A stretch of 64,000 nt of DNA from Rhodospirillaceae bacterium (GTDB taxonomy: Bacteria; Pseudomonadota; Alphaproteobacteria; Rhodospirillales; Casp-alpha2). The stretch's first letter is position 1, and every line of letters begins with the position of its first letter. Positions 62,728 through 64,000 of the stretch are shown one piece after another. The DNA lies in NCBI GenBank assembly GCA_016845145.1, contig JAERTE010000141.1:55106-119105 (forward strand), in the 5' to 3' direction. A program made the translations under genes and the position numbers. The notes below the pieces were generated by a model. It was given only the letters and a program-made list of their open reading frames with translations. It was not told the origin of the DNA and searched no databases.

Positions 62728-63220
62728 ATGTCCGCCAAATTGACCTTGAGTTGGTGAATGTTGGGCCAGTTTAGTGACCTATCCCCGCAACCAGATCCAA
62801 AACCTTGAACAGAGCAGCTGGTGTTTGGGGCGCGGCATAGAGGAGCTGTTTAAATGTCCATGAAACAATCTACCGTCGAGCAGGTCATTCGTCATTAGTG
62901 CGAAGCCGAACTTCGATTGCTGCTGACACATATGTTTCGGCGGCGCACGCCCGGAAGATGAAAAATCCGGAAACGGATCGCAAAGGAAAAATCGTAAAGC
63001 ACAGCTCCCGAAGACCACCTTGGGTCATCTTCGGTATATCAGGTACTGCCCCCGTGACGTCCGGTTTCCGATCAGAAAGCCGTCATTTTCTATCAACACC
63101 GCGAATGACGGTTCCTGGCACCAAGGTGAACTGGATAGAGGCAGCGGATTAATTCCGGTCGACCCTCGATAGCGGAAGAATCAGGGCATCATTTCTCCTC
63201 TCAGACAAAGGAGGAGAACA
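62728..63220. other. Gene-free stretch of 493 bp before the integrase
   Basis: No convincing gene. Reading frames at 62779-63018 (-) and 62898-63152 (+) have no family resemblance. A segment near 63058-63072 (CCGGTTTCCGATCAG) is similar to 49194-49211 (TTCCGGTTTGCGATCAG), suggesting a short dispersed sequence. It may mark old insertion boundaries. Confidence 0.45.
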
Positions 63221-63850
63221 ATGCAGTTTTTCAAGAAACCCGAACCAACCCCACATGTGCCTTGGAATAAGGGCAAACTGATTGGACAGAAACCACCCCT
63301 GCGGCCCAAACACGTATGGGCCATCCGAACACAACTGCAATTGGCAAAATGCCAACGCGACTTGGCTCTGTTCGTCCTGGCCATTGATAGCAAATTACGG
63401 GGATGCGACGTCGTCAGCTTGAAAGTCGAAGACATCGCTCCGCATGGATACGCCGTGGAGCGGGCAACAGTCCGTCAGCGGAAAACGGGCCGGCCTGTGA
63501 AGTTTGAAATCACCGAGCACACCCGACAGGCCGTCGACTACTACTTAAAAACCCAAGACAAAAAACCGGGTGATTTCCTGTTCACCGGTCGGCGAGGTCC
63601 GAACAAGAACCTAACGACCAGACAATACGCGAGGCTCGTCTCCCAGTGGATCAACAGCATCGGGCTGGATGCATCGCTCTACGGCACGCATTCGCTTCGG
63701 CGCACTAAAGCGACATTGATCTACCGGCGAACCGGCAATCTCCGAGCTGTTCAATTACTTCTCGGTCACACAAAGATCGAGAGCACGGTCCGGTATCTTG
63801 GCGTCGAAGTTGACGACGCATTGGACATCGCCGAGCAGGTTGACGTCTGA
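63221..63850 (+). CDS. Short tyrosine recombinase/phage integrase family protein
   Basis: A 209-residue tyrosine recombinase catalytic domain without the usual N-terminal SAM-like DNA-binding domain. The catalytic residues are visible: R60 (IDSKLRGCDVVSLKVED), H157 and R160 (GTHSLRRTKATLIY), H183 (LLGHTKIESTVRYLG) and nucleophile Y192. AAAGGAGGAG lies a few bases before the ATG, a strong ribosome-binding site. Short members of this type occur as isolated genes in many proteobacteria. No element can be assigned to it. Confidence 0.88.
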   Translation: MQFFKKPEPTPHVPWNKGKLIGQKPPLRPKHVWAIRTQLQLAKCQRDLALFVLAIDSKLRGCDVVSLKVEDIAPHGYAVERATVRQRKTGRPVKFEITEHTRQAVDYYLKTQDKKPGDFLFTGRRGPNKNLTTRQYARLVSQWINSIGLDASLYGTHSLRRTKATLIYRRTGNLRAVQLLLGHTKIESTVRYLGVEVDDALDIAEQVDV

Positions 63851-64000
63851 ATCTGGAGGAATTCTGTTGCAAAACACCTTGTTGATTAGGATTTGAGAAC
63901 GTGATTCCATTTTTCTGGTGGATATCAGGGGATGGAACAATGATGGGTCGGCTGGAGAGCTCTCAGGATCAGTTTTTCTACAACTTCTGCCTGGACGACG

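Noticed and set aside
1..64000. CRISPR array
   Set aside because: I saw no regularly spaced direct repeats of 23-47 bases and no cas genes.

Overview
The window looks like a chromosomal segment of a GC-rich alphaproteobacterium, most likely Rhodospirillales (Magnetospirillum/Magnetovibrio/Thalassospira-like). Pointers are the gatCAB operon, an alphaproteobacterial-type CobC, a PAS_5-family protein, a single-domain CULT protein like the one known from Magnetospirillum, FNR/FixK-type boxes, and a recombinase-DUF2924-DUF3489 mobile cassette. The taxonomic call is inference; there is no rRNA in the window.

Layout. 1-2.9 kb: the 3' part of a sulfotransferase gene, a gene-free stretch with a G/C hairpin repeat, and an AT-rich, frameshifted TIR-like gene that looks acquired. 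3-12.9 kb: housekeeping and metabolic genes (ruvX, an exported SH3 protein, a fumarase/aspartase-superfamily lyase, diaminopropionate ammonia-lyase, a PAS_5 protein, a membrane-anchored coiled coil, a periplasmic binding protein, gatCAB, DUF302). 12.9-18.6 kb: a GAF histidine kinase, then a universal stress protein and a P2C-like (Na,K-ATPase-like) cation pump behind an FNR-like box, a cereblon-type CULT protein, a 54-residue basic protein and a cold-shock gene. 18.9-28.6 kb: a D-aminoacylase/dehydrogenase/CobC operon, a secreted Cys-rich protein, an exported protein with a 300-residue Ala/Ser insert, a histidine kinase, a glutathione transferase, a YbaK protein, and a divergent SDR/IclR pair with a palindromic operator candidate.

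28.7-41.05 kb is the centrepiece. Seventeen tightly packed, mostly overlapping plus-strand genes encode a group 4 [NiFe] hydrogenase joined to a complete Mrp-type cation/proton antiporter set. It begins with an iron-sulfur/flavin electron-input module (HydB-like, HydG-like, polyferredoxin) and ends with a maturation protease. All four Ni-binding cysteines are present. An FNR/FixK-like box lies about 60 bp before the first start codon. The predicted complex would couple electron transfer between NAD(P)H or ferredoxin and protons/H2 to ion translocation under low oxygen.

41.15-49.0 kb: tRNA-Ser(GCU), then a small mobile element: serine recombinase, DUF2924, DUF3489, large terminase, DUF5681, a ParB-like/DNA methyltransferase fusion and an XRE regulator, all on the minus strand. 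An oppositely oriented PD-(D/E)XK-like gene sits at its far end. No capsid or tail genes are seen. 49.4-62.7 kb: a catabolic region. The minus strand carries a LysR regulator, a TRAP transporter (dctPQM), a DapA-family aldolase/deaminase, an SDR lacking the YxxxK motif, a tautomerase and a BisC-like molybdoenzyme. The plus strand carries a fumarate-reductase-like flavoprotein with a half-size [2Fe-2S] partner, then a three-subunit dehydrogenase of the LhpBEF/HcnABC type. The substrate is unknown; a D-amino or imino acid such as D-hydroxyproline is a reasonable guess. The window ends with a lone short tyrosine recombinase.
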